Below, in pieces: positions 34,689-46,584 of a stretch of DNA of 64,000 nucleotides. Below the pieces are notes generated by a model, which saw nothing but the letters and a program-made list of their open reading frames with translations, ran no database searches and was not told where the DNA came from. How positions within the stretch are numbered: the first letter of the stretch is position 1; every line of letters starts with the position of its first letter. The translations under genes and the position numbers were made by a program. The DNA lies in NCBI GenBank assembly GCA_037367355.1, contig CM074699.1, positions 62,001 to 126,000 on the forward strand. Direction: 5' to 3'. Source of the DNA: Neoscytalidium dimidiatum. Its lineage: Eukaryota > Ascomycota > Dothideomycetes > Botryosphaeriales > Botryosphaeriaceae.

Positions 34689-37199
34689 TTGACGGGCAAG
34701 AAAATCCTCTTTAAGAGGTCTAACGCTGCTTCTCCTCTTCTCGCGTGGCTTAGACCTCCTATTAGGAGAAGAGAAGGTCGGTTTACTATCGTCGAGTGGG
34801 TGACCTTGCTCAGAAGTGTACCTTGTGTGCTCGATTTTAGTACCTACGGGTATAGAGGATTCCAGAAGAATAGGTAGAAAAGACGAGAGGTCGCTACTTT
34901 CCTCTATAGAGCGTTTTCACGCCTGACTGCCGGCTGAAATTATAGATAAATCCAAAGAACTGGACGTCGACCGCATTAAGATTACTTTGGCTTAGCGATC
35001 TACTTCGATTACTCTTGCTAGAAGGCGGCGGCGAAGCTAGTTCGCGGGTTTCAGTTAGACTTCTAAATAGATAGTCAAACTCGGCTCTATTACTCTCTAT
35101 AGGATAGGGAGATAGAGTTCTTTGTTGCGACGCAGAGCTTCGCTAAACGGACGACAGACTCCCACGCCGCTTCCGATCGTCTGGATTTTTAGAAGGCATT
35201 AGTCGCTAACGGCCACCTAGGTTACACGAAGGGACTAGTATAAAATTAAGCCTATACCTTAAGCTACAACTTCTTGGACCGCGTCCGTTAAGATCTGTCC
35301 TTCGGCGAAGGCCTCATCCGTTGTACGCCTCTCATTTCCAACGTGATCTGTTATACCTGAAAGTTGTTAGAAGATCTTCTCATCGTTGCGGAGCCGCCCC
35401 CCCCTAATAAAACCCATAATAAAAATGAGAAAAACAAACCTTAGGGTTCGAAGCCTACACTATTAGCTATAACCGTCGTTGGCCCTCTTAAGACCGACTG
35501 GGACGGTTCTACAGCTGCTGGATTGCGACATATCTCCGAGAGTTCGACTGATGAAGCCTGGATGGCTCTACTACCTCCAGAACCTCGAGTCGAGGCAGAC
35601 TTACTAATCGTCTTAGGCCCGCTATAATATACGAAGTTAACCGGACGTTGGGTGCGCGGTGGAATAGAGAATGTGGTAAAAGAAGCCGCTATTTTTCTCT
35701 GATAATAAAGTTCCTCTTATATACGATATAGCACGGCAAAGTACGCTCTTATATAGACCTTATCCTCGAGAGGATATCGGCAGCGCCGCCCTTATCGACA
35801 CTATTTTTCTCTAGTTTTTTTATATGTTCGTCCTTCTCGGCCGTTCAGCTACTGTCCCTACACCCTACAATCCTGGGAGCTACATAAATGCCGCAGTGGC
35901 TGGTGGACATAGCTTAGTTCTATAAGCCACCAAGCTATTAGGTCTAAATTTTACTATTATCGCTCACTTTTCCTCCTAATCGGATAGCCGCGGAGAGTTA
36001 CTCTTCTAACACAATTATATCCATACCGCGTTAGATACCTAGGTTAGCTGCCTACTAAGGTGCTACGTAAGAAACCCGAGGGACTAACGCTATAACCCTA
36101 CGCTGTGACCATTGTTATCCGTCGGAGAAAATACAACGTTATAGTAAAAGCTAAAGCCGAGTATTAGATACGGCGTCTAGAGGTATGATGTCCTTATAGT
36201 ATTACGCCTAGATATGCCATCGATAGCAATAGAGAAACCAACGGCGCGACTTACTTACATATCTTCAATCCGCAATCAGGCTGGAGGATATAATTTCGTG
36301 CGTTAGCTGGCCGAGGATCGCTAGTATGGGCGTCTACCCCGGGACTTCTTATAATTTCCCCATTAGTACATCTCTCAGACACGGCTGTAACTAGAGGGAA
36401 CAGCCACTCGAATTATAGCAATGGTTCCGGTAACTTTAGCGTATGCGCTGGTCGGACTGTCGCGGCCGTTTCCCACATAAGGCGCTATAGGGAAGGAGAT
36501 TCTAAGGGGCTAAAGAAGGACTATTATCGATTTGGAAATGCTGTAGTGCTAAGAATAGTAAGTATTTATACTGCGAGCGGCTTAGAAGCTGAGAAGCGTT
36601 CGTGGTAACATCGACATAACTATAACGATCGAAAGGAAGCGGTAGGGCGGCCTAAAGCTAACAGGTATCGACTTACTATTATACTATATAGTCCGAAGTA
36701 ATCTCTAAGACGATCCTTGCCGTATAACGAGGGCTCGTGGCATCTATCCGACGGTTTATCGAACGAGGTATAATGGCAGGCACAAGGCAGAATTGCGGCT
36801 TACTATCCCTAACTCGGTAGGTCTGTATAGAAGCCAAGAGCGAGAAAGCGTTAGCTAAGGGAAAGTAAGGCAGTGTCGAGCGTGCGAAGGCTTAGAAGGA
36901 ACGGACTGTCGGACCGCGCGGCGAGGCGCTAGACAAGGATCGAGCGTCGCGGCGGTCTAAAAGGATCGGGAATATAGAAAAATGCCTTAATAGCTGGCCT
37001 TAGTAGTGTAGGGGTATTTAAGGTTACAGCGGCACAGTGGTCGCGGGAGGGAAAGGAGACGGGCGGGGTGGTTAAAACAGCGAGGGAAGACCGCATTTTA
37101 TGTTGCGAGGTCGTAATAGGGTCTTGGCACCGACGTGGGTGGGCCAATAGAAGGCGCCTTCCCCCGAATAGCAGCCTTAACTTCCCGATGCGTGCGGGC
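34689..37199. other. Long region without a confident gene
   Basis: A minus frame at about 35441-35682 (PPRTQRPVNFVYYSGPKTIS, then SRAIQASSVELSEIC) has protein-like character and may be an exon of an eroded gene. A minus frame at 36929-37147 is short and unsupported. The rest is TA-rich to mixed sequence with stops in all frames. GC content rises sharply around 36880-37200, just before the RIP-saturated block. Confidence 0.35.
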
Positions 37200-39160
37200 C
37201 GTCCGCATATTTACTTTAATAAGTATTTTTAGACTCTTTTTAAATTTAAACTTCTTTAGCTTTCTTAGTATCGCTATTAGATTTATTTAATTCTTAACCG
37301 CGAATTAAAGCTATAGAAATAATACTAACGTAGAGTATAAAATATCTTTAGATTTATTAGATATAATAGAATTATAAATACTCTTATAGCGTATATTTAT
37401 AAATACCGTCTTAAATCTACTACTAAAGACTCTATAATATATAACTATAATAATAGATAGAAGTATATATAAAAAGCTAATTTCTCTTAGATTAAATTAT
37501 ACTAGATTATAGTATATTAGACTATCTTCTATTTTAAGAGATCTATCTATACTACTTCTAATAATTTAAACGATAAAAAAGAACGTACGTGTTATAACTA
37601 TAATTAGCGTAGAAAGAGTTAGCTTAAAAGTTTTATTTAGATTTAAGACGAGTATCTATTAAGTCGTACGTAAAATATTCTATATAGTTAGATTTTTAGT
37701 AAGCTTATAGTCGTACTATAAGTTATTAACTCTACTAGCTAGAATTTATATACTTATACTCTTATTAACGTATTAAGATCTAAAGTCTCTAGCGTACTAA
37801 ATAAAATAACTAGTCTTATAATATTTAAGTTTAGACCTTCTTCTTCTTTCTCTACGCGATTTAGATTAATATTAGAAAGCCTTAAAGAGTTTAATATTAA
37901 TAGAATTTAGTAGTATATCTATATAGTATTTAATAAGGTAAATAGATATCTACTTAATATATATATTAATAACGAGTAATTTATATCTTAGTATCGGTTT
38001 ATATAGAAGACTAAGACTTTAGAAGATATATATAAGTATAAAAGATAAATTAGACTTAATAAGACTAGTAAGAATATCTAGTATAATTTATTAAGTTACT
38101 TATTTTTTATTCTTTTAGCCGCGTTTAAAGATATACTTATAGCTTATAAGAATTAAAACGATTCTTTAAGATATTTATAATCTTTTATAAATTACTATAG
38201 ATTACTCTCTACTTTTTTAATCTATAGTTATCTTTTTTATTAAAGCTCTATTTTATTTTATATTTTTTTTATTACTATAATTATCTAGGTTTTTTTTTTC
38301 TTTTTTCTAAAAAGAGTTCTAATATCGTCTTAGAAAATCCGCTAGAAAACTTTATACTAAATTATATATAAATCTACGTAGTTTTTAGCGCTTATCTAAC
38401 TAAAAGTTTAATATTAATTATCTAAAATAATCGTACTATATATTCTATATTATAACTAGCGTTTCTTCTATCTACTAAAAGACGCTTATAGTATTAGCTA
38501 ATTTTTTTAGCTTATATAAAACGTATATTAGAATAATCGCTCGTCTTACTTATTTTATTATTATTACTTTCTATTTATAGTAGCGGCTCTAGATTAGAGT
38601 ACTAGTACGCTAAGTCTTAATACTCTAAAATTAAAAGTAGTAGAATTATTATACGTACTAAAATTAAACTTATAATCTTATAATCTTTAGTAGATTATAA
38701 AAAGCGATAATAGCTTTTAAAAAGTTATTAGATAGCTAGATAAAAAAGAAAACGCTAGATTAGTTATTTAGACTCGTCTTAAGAGATATTATAATCGCGT
38801 AAAATTAATTAAATCATTATAATAAGATATATTTAATAATAGATTATTATTTAACTAGACTATAAAATATTTTAGTAGAGAAATAAAATATTTTCTTTAT
38901 AAATCTACTAGAAATTTAATCTATCTTCTACTAGTATAAATATTACGCCTAATAGTAAAATAAGTAATAAATAGTATAGATAGTATAGACTATATAAGTA
39001 GTATTAAAGCTATAGCTAAGTTTAGCTAATATACGTCTAATAATAGCCGGCTCTATAAATTAGCTATATAAACTCTTTAGAAGCTCTAGAAGCTTTAGAA
39101 GCTCTAGAAGCTCTAAAAGCTCTTTAGTTAAGTTAGACTATAAATTAAGGTTATAGTTCC
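37200..39160. mobile_element. RIP-saturated relic, element type unknown
   Basis: The composition changes abruptly: CpA and TpG are almost absent over nearly 2 kb while CpG (ACG, CGT) persists. TAG and TAA occur in all frames. A plus-strand stretch near 37590-37630 resembles a mutated CCHC knuckle (TCYNYN, stop, RRKS), which would suggest a gag-like protein, but this is weak. The saturation implies a multicopy element that was repeatedly RIPed. Confidence 0.6.
39064..39126. repeat. 9-bp tandem repeat (GAAGCTCTA-type)
   Basis: About six degenerate copies of AGAAGCTCT at the right edge of the RIP-saturated relic. Units differ by single bases, in part C/T changes. The motif resembles the AGCTCT array inside the gypsy element at 54841-54967. 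Confidence 0.7.
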
Positions 39161-39612
39161 TACGTTCTAACGCGGGTTAGTATAGGGTCGATACGGGGCC
39201 GACAACTTAGTGGCTTGGCGCTCGGGGAATTTTGCTAATGTACTATGCGGGCTCTATAAAATCAAGTTGAATTGTCATCCTATAGGTCCAGCCTCCTGCG
39301 GTAGACACTTGTGAACTCGATTAGTTCTCGCGAGAATTCCTCGTAGATTATCTCCTACTTGTATCGTATCTTCTTGTTCATCATACCAATCCACCTTTTT
39401 TTTTTTTTTTTTTGGTTTCGCAGTATCTACACTATCAGAGATATTAAGCTAGTAAGAATGCGCTGTAGTACACACGGACTTAATATCCGGTCTTTTGCCT
39501 CGAATTACATCCAACTTCTCAGTCTCCCCGTAGAAAACACCGTCGAGATACTGGCCCTCAAAATCGGCTTCAGCCTCGCTGCTAAGGCTGCCTGAATCCT
39601 TCGTGCACTACC

Positions 39613-41060
39613 CTAGAACTTCTGATCCACCTCCATCTTATTCACTTTCGTCACCAGACTGCCGTCCCTCTTCTGCCACTCTCCATCCACCATGACAGCC
39701 TCGATATCGCCCACGGTTGCATGCAACATGATCGCCGCAATGGGGTCTACCCACCTAGCAGATTCGGGCTGGTTCCGTCCCACACGAGCAGATCCGCCTT
39801 CGCACCCTCGACCACGACACCGAGATCGGGGCGGCGCAGAGCTAGCCCGCCGTTTCGGGTCGCCAGCAAGAAGGCTTGACGTACTGTCATGGGAGGAGTA
39901 CTCGGGATCACCCAGTCGTCGAGCGCACGACGGAAGAAACGTAGCCGCATGCTCTGCAGCCACAGGCGTGCCTGTGTAAGGATGTCGGCGCTGTACGGAA
40001 AGTGCGTGTCAACGTCGAGGCTGCCCTGGTCCATGAGATGCGGCGTGCGGTAGTGGTCGTGACCGTGGTGCATTTCGGACTCGGGTGTGATGGAGATGTA
40101 CTGGTTGTAACGGCGGAGAAGAGCGGCTTCTTCAGCCGTGATGTAGCTGGCGTGCGAAATGACCACGGGAGAAGTATCGTTGAGGACGCCGAGGCTGTTA
40201 AGGACCCCAGAGGGGGGGCGGCTAAGGGAGAGCCACGGCCCACCGAGATAATGCGTGGTAAGAGCGGAGAGTTTGACTTTCTGCGATCACGTGTTAGGCA
40301 TTGGTGGGCTGCGTAGGTGGGCGGAGCTCACTTGATCAAGTCGGCCACGGACTGTACTTCTTCTGGCGAAGCTGCGGTCCAGAGGTCGTACGAGATACCG
40401 ATCTCTACGGTGCTGCTGGTCACCTCTTCAGGGTGATTGAGCTCACGGAAATTAGCGAGCTGCTCTTGAACGGAAAAGTCTTCAAGGCCGCCAATCGTGT
40501 AGCACCAGAACATTCGAAGCCCGCCGTCAACCGGCGCATTTAAAGATGCAGTAGCAGATTCGTTGGTAAAAGTGCTGTGAACATGCTCCAGAACCGTGGT
40601 AACACCACGGTATCGAGAGCTTCGAAGATGCCCTCAAGCTGGCCCGTAGTTGACATCGCTCGCGTTGAGAAGTTTGGATTCTGCAACCTGTCCGTGGAGC
40701 GGCAAGTACTCCGATAAGGTGGTGTCCGGAGCAAGAGTACGAAAGGACGTCTGCCAGCTATGATGGTGCGTGTTGATGAAACCGGGGGAGATGATCTTGT
40801 CAATAGCGGATATCCTCTCGGCATCATCCAGCACTGCAACGCTGCCTGTTGCATTGGAACTGAAGATAGCCGCGACTCTAGAATCAGTCACCAGCAATGA
40901 TGTGCCGTGGAGGACCTTCGGCGTCTGCGTTTCTTCGTCGAAAGAAATGACTGTGGCGTGCTCGAACAACGTCGACCGAGCCCCGGCCAAAGGTAACGCG
41001 ATGCTGGTCAAGAAAAACGGCAACATCAAATAGCGGTTGGAAGAAAGTGACATCATCATG
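39613..41060 (-). pseudogene. Secreted-type amidohydrolase with frame-breaking indels
   Basis: A fungal metal-dependent amidohydrolase/deaminase-like enzyme. The ATG at 41060 (MMMSLSSNRYLMLPFFLTSI) gives a signal peptide. Motifs in order: DKIISPGFINTHHHSW (HxH metal site), GVTTVLEHVH, VISHASYITAEE, YISITPESEMHHGH, VDTHFPYSADILTQAR, then GAKADLLVWDGTSPNLLG and DPIAAIMLHATVGDIEAVM. The substrate is unknown. The frame shifts and returns near 40640-40590 (GQLEGIFEALD lies out of phase with GVTTVLEH), and shifts again near 39770 where LLG and WVDPIAA are in different frames. A probable intron (GTGAGC..CGCAG) lies near 40285-40335. Unlike the genes to its left, no TAG/TAA pattern is seen, so decay here is by indels, or these are assembly errors. 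Confidence 0.75.
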
Positions 41061-41814
41061 TTTTGCTGTGGTATGAACAATTGCTGGGTGGCACTGTGGT
41101 AGGCTGACTCCAGCGTTGTGACACTTCTTATAGCTTGCTTCCTGAGCTGCTCATTTCCGCCAAGCTCTTTGCCGCTGTGAAAAGGGGCGCGGATGCCATT
41201 GTTATCGGATCACGGAATTGGTATTCCGGAATGAGAAGGTCTGAATTTAGGGATCCCCCCTCATCAATATGACTAGGACGGATAATTCCACGGTCAGGCA
41301 TAAGTCGGATACACAGATTCAGTTTACGTCTAGATGCAAAGAGTGGGAGGGGATCTATGTTCAGGTTTTCAGTAGGGTGGAATGCCAACTAGCCATAGGT
41401 CAGGTAGTTGCCATTGAAGGGAAATTGAGCACAGAATATGCTCTCCCATCGATAATCCGAATATTGAAGACCCAAACGCTCAGCATCTATCAGCAGACGT
41501 CAACGTAATCTATCCCAGGAACTTTACTGAACTTATCATCCAAAATTGCGTTATGTTATGATTGGACTAACTCCCGACCTTGATCTGCGCCGGATCACAC
41601 AGCTCTTTTAAGGCCACCCTCCCCTGCTTCGGCATAGATGTCGTTCTTGACTCTACTGTACGCGTGGGTCTCCATAGCATTTTCGGATGCACATAGATTC
41701 CGTATGCCGGGTACAAGGACGCTGATGTTGCTTGAAAATCAGGAATGCTTCGTTCTTTGCACTTCCGCCGACCTATATAAATCAAGAGAAGTTAGACATA
41801 GTTGAGTCGACCTC
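41061..41814. other. Divergent intergenic region between amidohydrolase and P450
   Basis: Both flanking genes are transcribed away from it, so it should contain both promoters. Short frames at 41128-41388 (-), 41269-41508 (+) and 41567-41785 (-) have no motifs. A TATA-like box near the P450 start is listed separately. Confidence 0.4.
41774..41782 (+). promoter_or_regulatory. TATA-like box upstream of the P450
   Basis: TATATAAAT lies about 33 bases before the ATG at 41815. The identical nonamer occurs upstream of the laccase start at 45564-45572. Confidence 0.35.
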
Positions 41815-43417
41815 ATGACCATTAACCTTTGTTCCCACGCGCCACCAGCCCTAATGGTGCTTTCCACTAATATCATGGTCTCGTTTTCAGCATTGCTACT
41901 CGCGAGCAGTCTTGTGAGCTACAATCTAGGTTTGACAAACCAATCATGCAGCAGCTCCTAATCCCTCACAGGTGATTTTAGCCTGGTTTTTAAACTTCTC
42001 TACAATCTTTTCTTCCATCCGCTGTGCTTCTACCCGGATCCATGGTACGCGAGAGCAGCTATCTATTGGTCACAATATCATGTATATAAGGGCGGCATTA
42101 CGTTCCGAGTCAAGGAGCTCCACGAGAGATACGGCCCAATTGTCCGAATCGGACCTGATGAACTGCCATACATCAACCCGCAGGCGTGGAAGGACATCTA
42201 CGGCCATCGCAATGGCATCCCGTAAAACTTGAAAGTTTTGAATGCTGATCCGGACCCTGCACACCCGACCATCGCCTCAGCGTATCGACAGTGGCATTCC
42301 ATGCTGCGAAGGCTGCTCTCACACGCCTTCTCCCAAAAGGCGATGAGAGAACAAGGGCCAGTCATCAAATCGTACATTGACTTGCTCACTAGGCGGCTGC
42401 AGGAGACCGCTCGCGAGAATAATCCAGAGGGCACTGATATGGTGCTTTGGTACAACGTGAGTGTTGGCCTCCCACATTCTTCGTTATCGTGCTAATGTAG
42501 CAAAGTTCACCACGTTCGACATTATTGGGCATCTTTCTTTCGCGGAGTCTTTCGGCTGGCTCGAGACCTCGGAGTATCATGCCTGGGTCGAGTTCATATT
42601 CTCGTTTGTCAAGTTCTTCACGATGATCTGCGCGCTCAGGCGCATTGAGCCGCGCCTTGTCGGCCTGGCGGAGTATTTGGTACCCGCACGAATCCGTAAA
42701 GAGCGTTAAGACGTATATACAATGACGAGTGAGCTTGTTCTCCGGCGGCGTGCTGTCACACCTTCTTACACCGACATTATGGAGCACTTCTTTGTCGCCG
42801 AGAAAGAATGCAAGATTAATATCGAGGACATCTTCTCCAACGCGCCATTCCTGGTTGTAGCTGGTAGCGAGACGACCGCTACACTCCTCTCCGGCTGTAC
42901 GTACTACCTGCTAACCAATTCGCGCATTTATATACGTGTCGTGGTCGAGGTCCGTGGCAAATTTAATGCGCAGAGCGAGATTACGCTTAGCGGTATTGCC
43001 GAGCTCGAAAATCTCCTCGCCTTCTTGGACGAGACGCCTTGCAACCGTTCTCGTTTGGCCCGAGAAACCGTATCGGCCGGAAGTCAGTGCAATCCCATAT
43101 GACACGCTGTGTGCTGCCTCGCTATTCCTACCCTTTCACCATCTTCCACTGTCTTTACACCTGCCAGTGGCCCAGCCTTCCAAATGTCAACACTCCTTTT
43201 TTTTTTTTTTTTTTGGAAATCTCGCAGATGTATATTTCTGAATCTCTCTTTTTTTAGTCTCGCATATGCTGAGATGCGGCTGATTTTCGCCTTCGTGCTG
43301 TGGAATTTTGACCTGCAACTTATGCCTGTTCAAGAAAAATGGCTGAACCAGAAGCTGTACGCAACCTGTGAGAAGCATCCCTTAAAGGTCAGGCTTACGC
43401 CAGTCCAAAATAAGTAG
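41815..43417 (+). pseudogene. Cytochrome P450 (CYP65-like) with internal deletion and lost haem cysteine
   Basis: Encodes a class II fungal P450, probably an ER-anchored monooxygenase of secondary metabolism. After a hydrophobic N-terminus come LLYNLFFHPLCFYPDP, ERYGPIVRIGPDELPYI, RRLLSHAFSQKAMREQ, then an intron at 42457-42505 (GTGAGT..AAAG). FTTFDIIGHLSFAESFGWLE and the I-helix VVAGSETTATLLSGCTYYLL follow. The frame then runs ELENLLAFLDET and jumps to QPFSFGPRNRIGR: about 90 residues including the ExxR continuation and PERW region are missing, and the haem-ligand Cys of FGPRNCIGR is Arg. A last intron at 43083-43257, containing a T17-type tract, restores IGRN-LAYAEMRLI, and the C-terminus ends KVRLTPVQNK at 43417. 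Stops at 42223 (TAA) and 42707 (TAA) also break it. It cannot be an active P450 as it stands. Confidence 0.85.
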
Positions 43418-45563
43418 CCATCTAGAAAATAGCAGGGACACGCGCAAGAGAATTCAGACGGGATCCTTGATGTCATGATGCAGCAATGAGAGCAGGCCAG
43501 AAGCATGGGCAGACCCACTAATTAGATAGAGAATTGATTCTTTCTACATTTTCCGTCGCTGAACAGCACTTTTATACAACCTCGCTTTGTAGGTCGTATC
43601 ATAGTCCTCTGCCTCAATCGGTGTTGCTTCATTATCGATATCTTCCTCCCCTCTGTATCTTCGTGATTGGTATATCGCGCAATATATGATCTCATTTCCT
43701 CACGGAAGGCAGCGAGATTGCAGGTGAAGAGCGTCGCAACGACACTATCGACTCAGGCGTGAACAGGAATGTAGTGTCTCGGACTAAATTTTCTACATAG
43801 GTATCAGAAAATCTTAGGGAATTTCGTTACATGGAGATAGGATGCGTGAAATACGAAGCGCTTGCCGATAGTAGCGTGCCAAAGGGCCGTGCGTGTAAGT
43901 ACAGATACCCAGAGGTGGTCTGGCACAACGTAACATGGGAATCTGGATATTTTCGGCACGCATAGAGTTGATAGAGATACTCTTGAAAGAGGAAGGAGCC
44001 GCAGCAGCACGCTGCCAAATCCGCTAAAAGGAGAGCGATGGCTGTGGAGTTCCGCAGGAGGTGCGGACTTCGACCAAGACGCAGAGTTAGCTCTCAGAGC
44101 ACAGACGCAACTGCAGTCGTTGGCACCGGTAGGCAGTCTCAATTTGGGGAAGAATCCGCCCGTCCGGTCCGCAAGACGGACTTGTAGGAAACAAAATTGC
44201 TACGTATGAATTTGTTTCCAGTTTCAACACGTTCGGGGATGGCCGTACACTTTTCCCACTTCTGCCCTCCATGTCGTACCATCGGATCACATCGTTGTGC
44301 AGGCATGCTCGATCTGAAACATAACGCATCCAGCAAAGCTCCAGCTTCCCTCTTATCCTCTCCACCTAATGGGCGAACATATCGGATGAGCCTGCTGCAT
44401 CAATTTGGCTCAGAGCGCTGAAGGTCGTTATAGCGCAGAAGAACTTTGTGCCGTACTTGCATTCAAGTCATACTAAATGTCTTTAGAAGTCTGGTCCTCT
44501 CCAATGAGCTGCTTATTGTCAACGAAACGAGAAAAGTTTGCCCGTTTAATTAATGCATACGTAGGGGAAGAAGAATAGCTGAGGGGAAATGGTAATGGGA
44601 AGTGCCAGCCTGTAACAGATGAAGAAAGAAGTAGGCCGTGTAAGACACGAAGAACGAAATAGATCATACACGTAGTGTTGGATAAAAATAAAAATGGACT
44701 ATGAGCATTGTGATCTCGCTGACAGTCTAAGGCACTTTGAACGCGCTCCGCTCTGAGAGCTACAGAGAAGCATTCGAATGTCAAGCTGTTCGGGCTCAGG
44801 TCGACTGTGACACAAAACCATGCACTCGGACCGGACCGTAAGTGGTCTTAATTCGACGGAGATATGAGATAACGAGGTTAAAAGGAAGGCATTGAAGCCG
44901 CTATGCAACAGATGAGAAAGCGCTGTGTAAGTATAGTAGAAGCCTATTGCTATTCTCCGCATGGAAATGCTGAAGGTGCCTCGATAGGTTATTATCGTCT
45001 ATGCGAATCAATCAGCCCTTCAGAGACAAGGAGCAAAATGTCTTACTACTACCTTCGGCACTACATTGATTCCCCTCCCAGACACTCTCTACTAACTCGA
45101 TCCTTTGGACTCTCTTCTGATGTTATCGAAATTTACTCGAATAAGATATAAACCCATTGCGGTAGTTTATTTGAGTAGAATTTTACCCTCTATCTCTCAC
45201 GCCTTGGCCTACGCCTTCTGTAGGTGTGTCTGCTCGCGCTTGTTTTCCACTCTCCTCTACTTGATTGATTTAGATTCTTGATAATGATCGACCTCAGCAC
45301 AGTATCTCATTAAAAGTCAGAGGCATTGACTAATAATGTGAGCAGATTTGACGGCGAACGTATCGACGGAAGTGTCGGAGAGTGCGTCAGAGGACACGTC
45401 CGCACGCGTACCTAGGGGCGGCGCCGGTTAGGAGATGATTTGCAATAATCTCTGGTCTTTAACCAATTGGAAACGACGAAGATACTAGGCTGGCGGTGCC
45501 TGTGGACACGCTGACCAGGACATCCGTCCTTTCTGTTGAAGCTTCTATCAAGTCCTCGATATT
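43418..45563. other. Long intergenic region, nothing confidently coding
   Basis: Several overlapping frames of 60-112 codons (for example 43804-44142 minus, 44087-44365 minus, 44473-44784 minus) have no recognised motif and overlap one another. They may include spliced fragments of an unrecognised gene. GC content and CpA/TpG frequency are normal, so the region is not RIPed. Confidence 0.4.
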
Positions 45564-45572
45564 TATATAAAT
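45564..45572 (+). promoter_or_regulatory. TATA-like box upstream of the laccase
   Basis: TATATAAAT lies about 45 bases before the signal-peptide ATG at 45618. The same nonamer precedes the P450 at 41774. Confidence 0.4.
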
Positions 45573-45617
45573 ACGTGGAATCGCTTGATTCTCAAATATC
45601 ATAGGCAGGCACGAAAA

Positions 45618-46021
45618 ATGCGAACCGTCTTCTTTTGGAATTTATTTCTTGTTAATGCCCTTGCGGCTCCTTATGCTGCAAGCTCGACGTGCCTTGCACC
45701 AGAATCTACTTGTAATGGCAACAAAGCAGCTGATAGATCTATCTGGTTTGACTACAATCTCCAGACCGACTGGTACAATGAAGTCCCGAAAACGGGAGTG
45801 ACGGTGGAAGTTTGCTTTCCCTTTCTAGCTCTTTCCAACAGAATCACAATTCCTAGTCATTTCTATTTCCTTCCCTGCTCGGGCGAATTTGACCGTTTTG
45901 TAGTATCGGTTTAATATCACTAACACAACCGCGGCGCCTAATGGTATCGAGCGGATGATTTTGGCGGTCAATGGGTCCGTTCCGGGCCCCACTATTAAAG
46001 CAAACTGGGGAGATACAGTTA
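45618..46021 (+). pseudogene. Laccase-like multicopper oxidase, 5' fragment
   Basis: The ATG at 45618 is preferred over the upstream one at 45585 because it gives a clean signal peptide (MRTVFFWNLFLVNALAAP). Exon 1 continues DYNLQTDWYNEVPKTGVTVE. An intron at 45810-45903 follows. Exon 2 reads YRFNITNTTAAPNGIERMIL, then AVNGSVPGPTIKANWGDT, the conserved start of the first cupredoxin domain of ascomycete laccases. A GTAAGA donor follows at 46022. The copper-binding HxH motifs that should come next are absent, because RIP-saturated repeat sequence begins about 60 bases further on. Both exons are free of stops and not RIPed. The gene appears truncated at the edge of the retroelement block. Confidence 0.85.
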
Positions 46022-46584
46022 GTAAGACTATACTTCGATTGTTAAATAAGACGTCGAATCTCCTTTATTTCTATAGTGGCGCTGCTGTAAGCTCTTCTTA
46101 TAGTAATATTTACTAATATAGCTTTATAGTCATCTACGTTATAAATAGTATATAAACTAACGGAATAGGTATATACTAGTATAGAATTAGATAGAATAGG
46201 ATAAATTAAATAAATAGTATATCTAATATTAATTAGTATCCTATTATTAAACTAAGTAGTTAATAGAGTACTATATTAAGTAGTTATAATAAGTAGAATA
46301 AATAAATTAGTATACTAGTAAAAAACACTAAATAAAGGTAATTATATATATCTAGTATACGCTAATAAATAAGCGAGGTTAATAGCTAAATTAAATATAT
46401 AACGAGCGTATTATAGTAATAAATTAAGTATTATAATACTAGGATTTAATATCTATTACGATATACTTAAACCCTATCGACTTCTAATTAATTAAATATA
46501 TCTAGATAATTAGCTCTAACTAATCTAATCTAGAGATTTCTTAATTTATATATTATATATAATATAATACGATTTTAGCTATAA
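46022..46584. repeat. RIP-saturated fragment between laccase and LTR
   Basis: The first 60 bases retain TG and CA; from about 46090 they vanish. No frame or domain can be read. It is flanking repeat into which the LTR at 46585 was inserted, or part of the block that truncated the laccase. Confidence 0.5.

Noticed and set aside
39692..40543. Plus-strand frames over the amidohydrolase
   Set aside because: The metal-site motifs are all on the minus strand; these are GC-rich antisense frames.
43187..43257. Poly-T tract as a LINE or retrocopy tail
   Set aside because: It lies within an intron whose removal restores the P450 haem-region consensus, so it is an intronic homopolymer.
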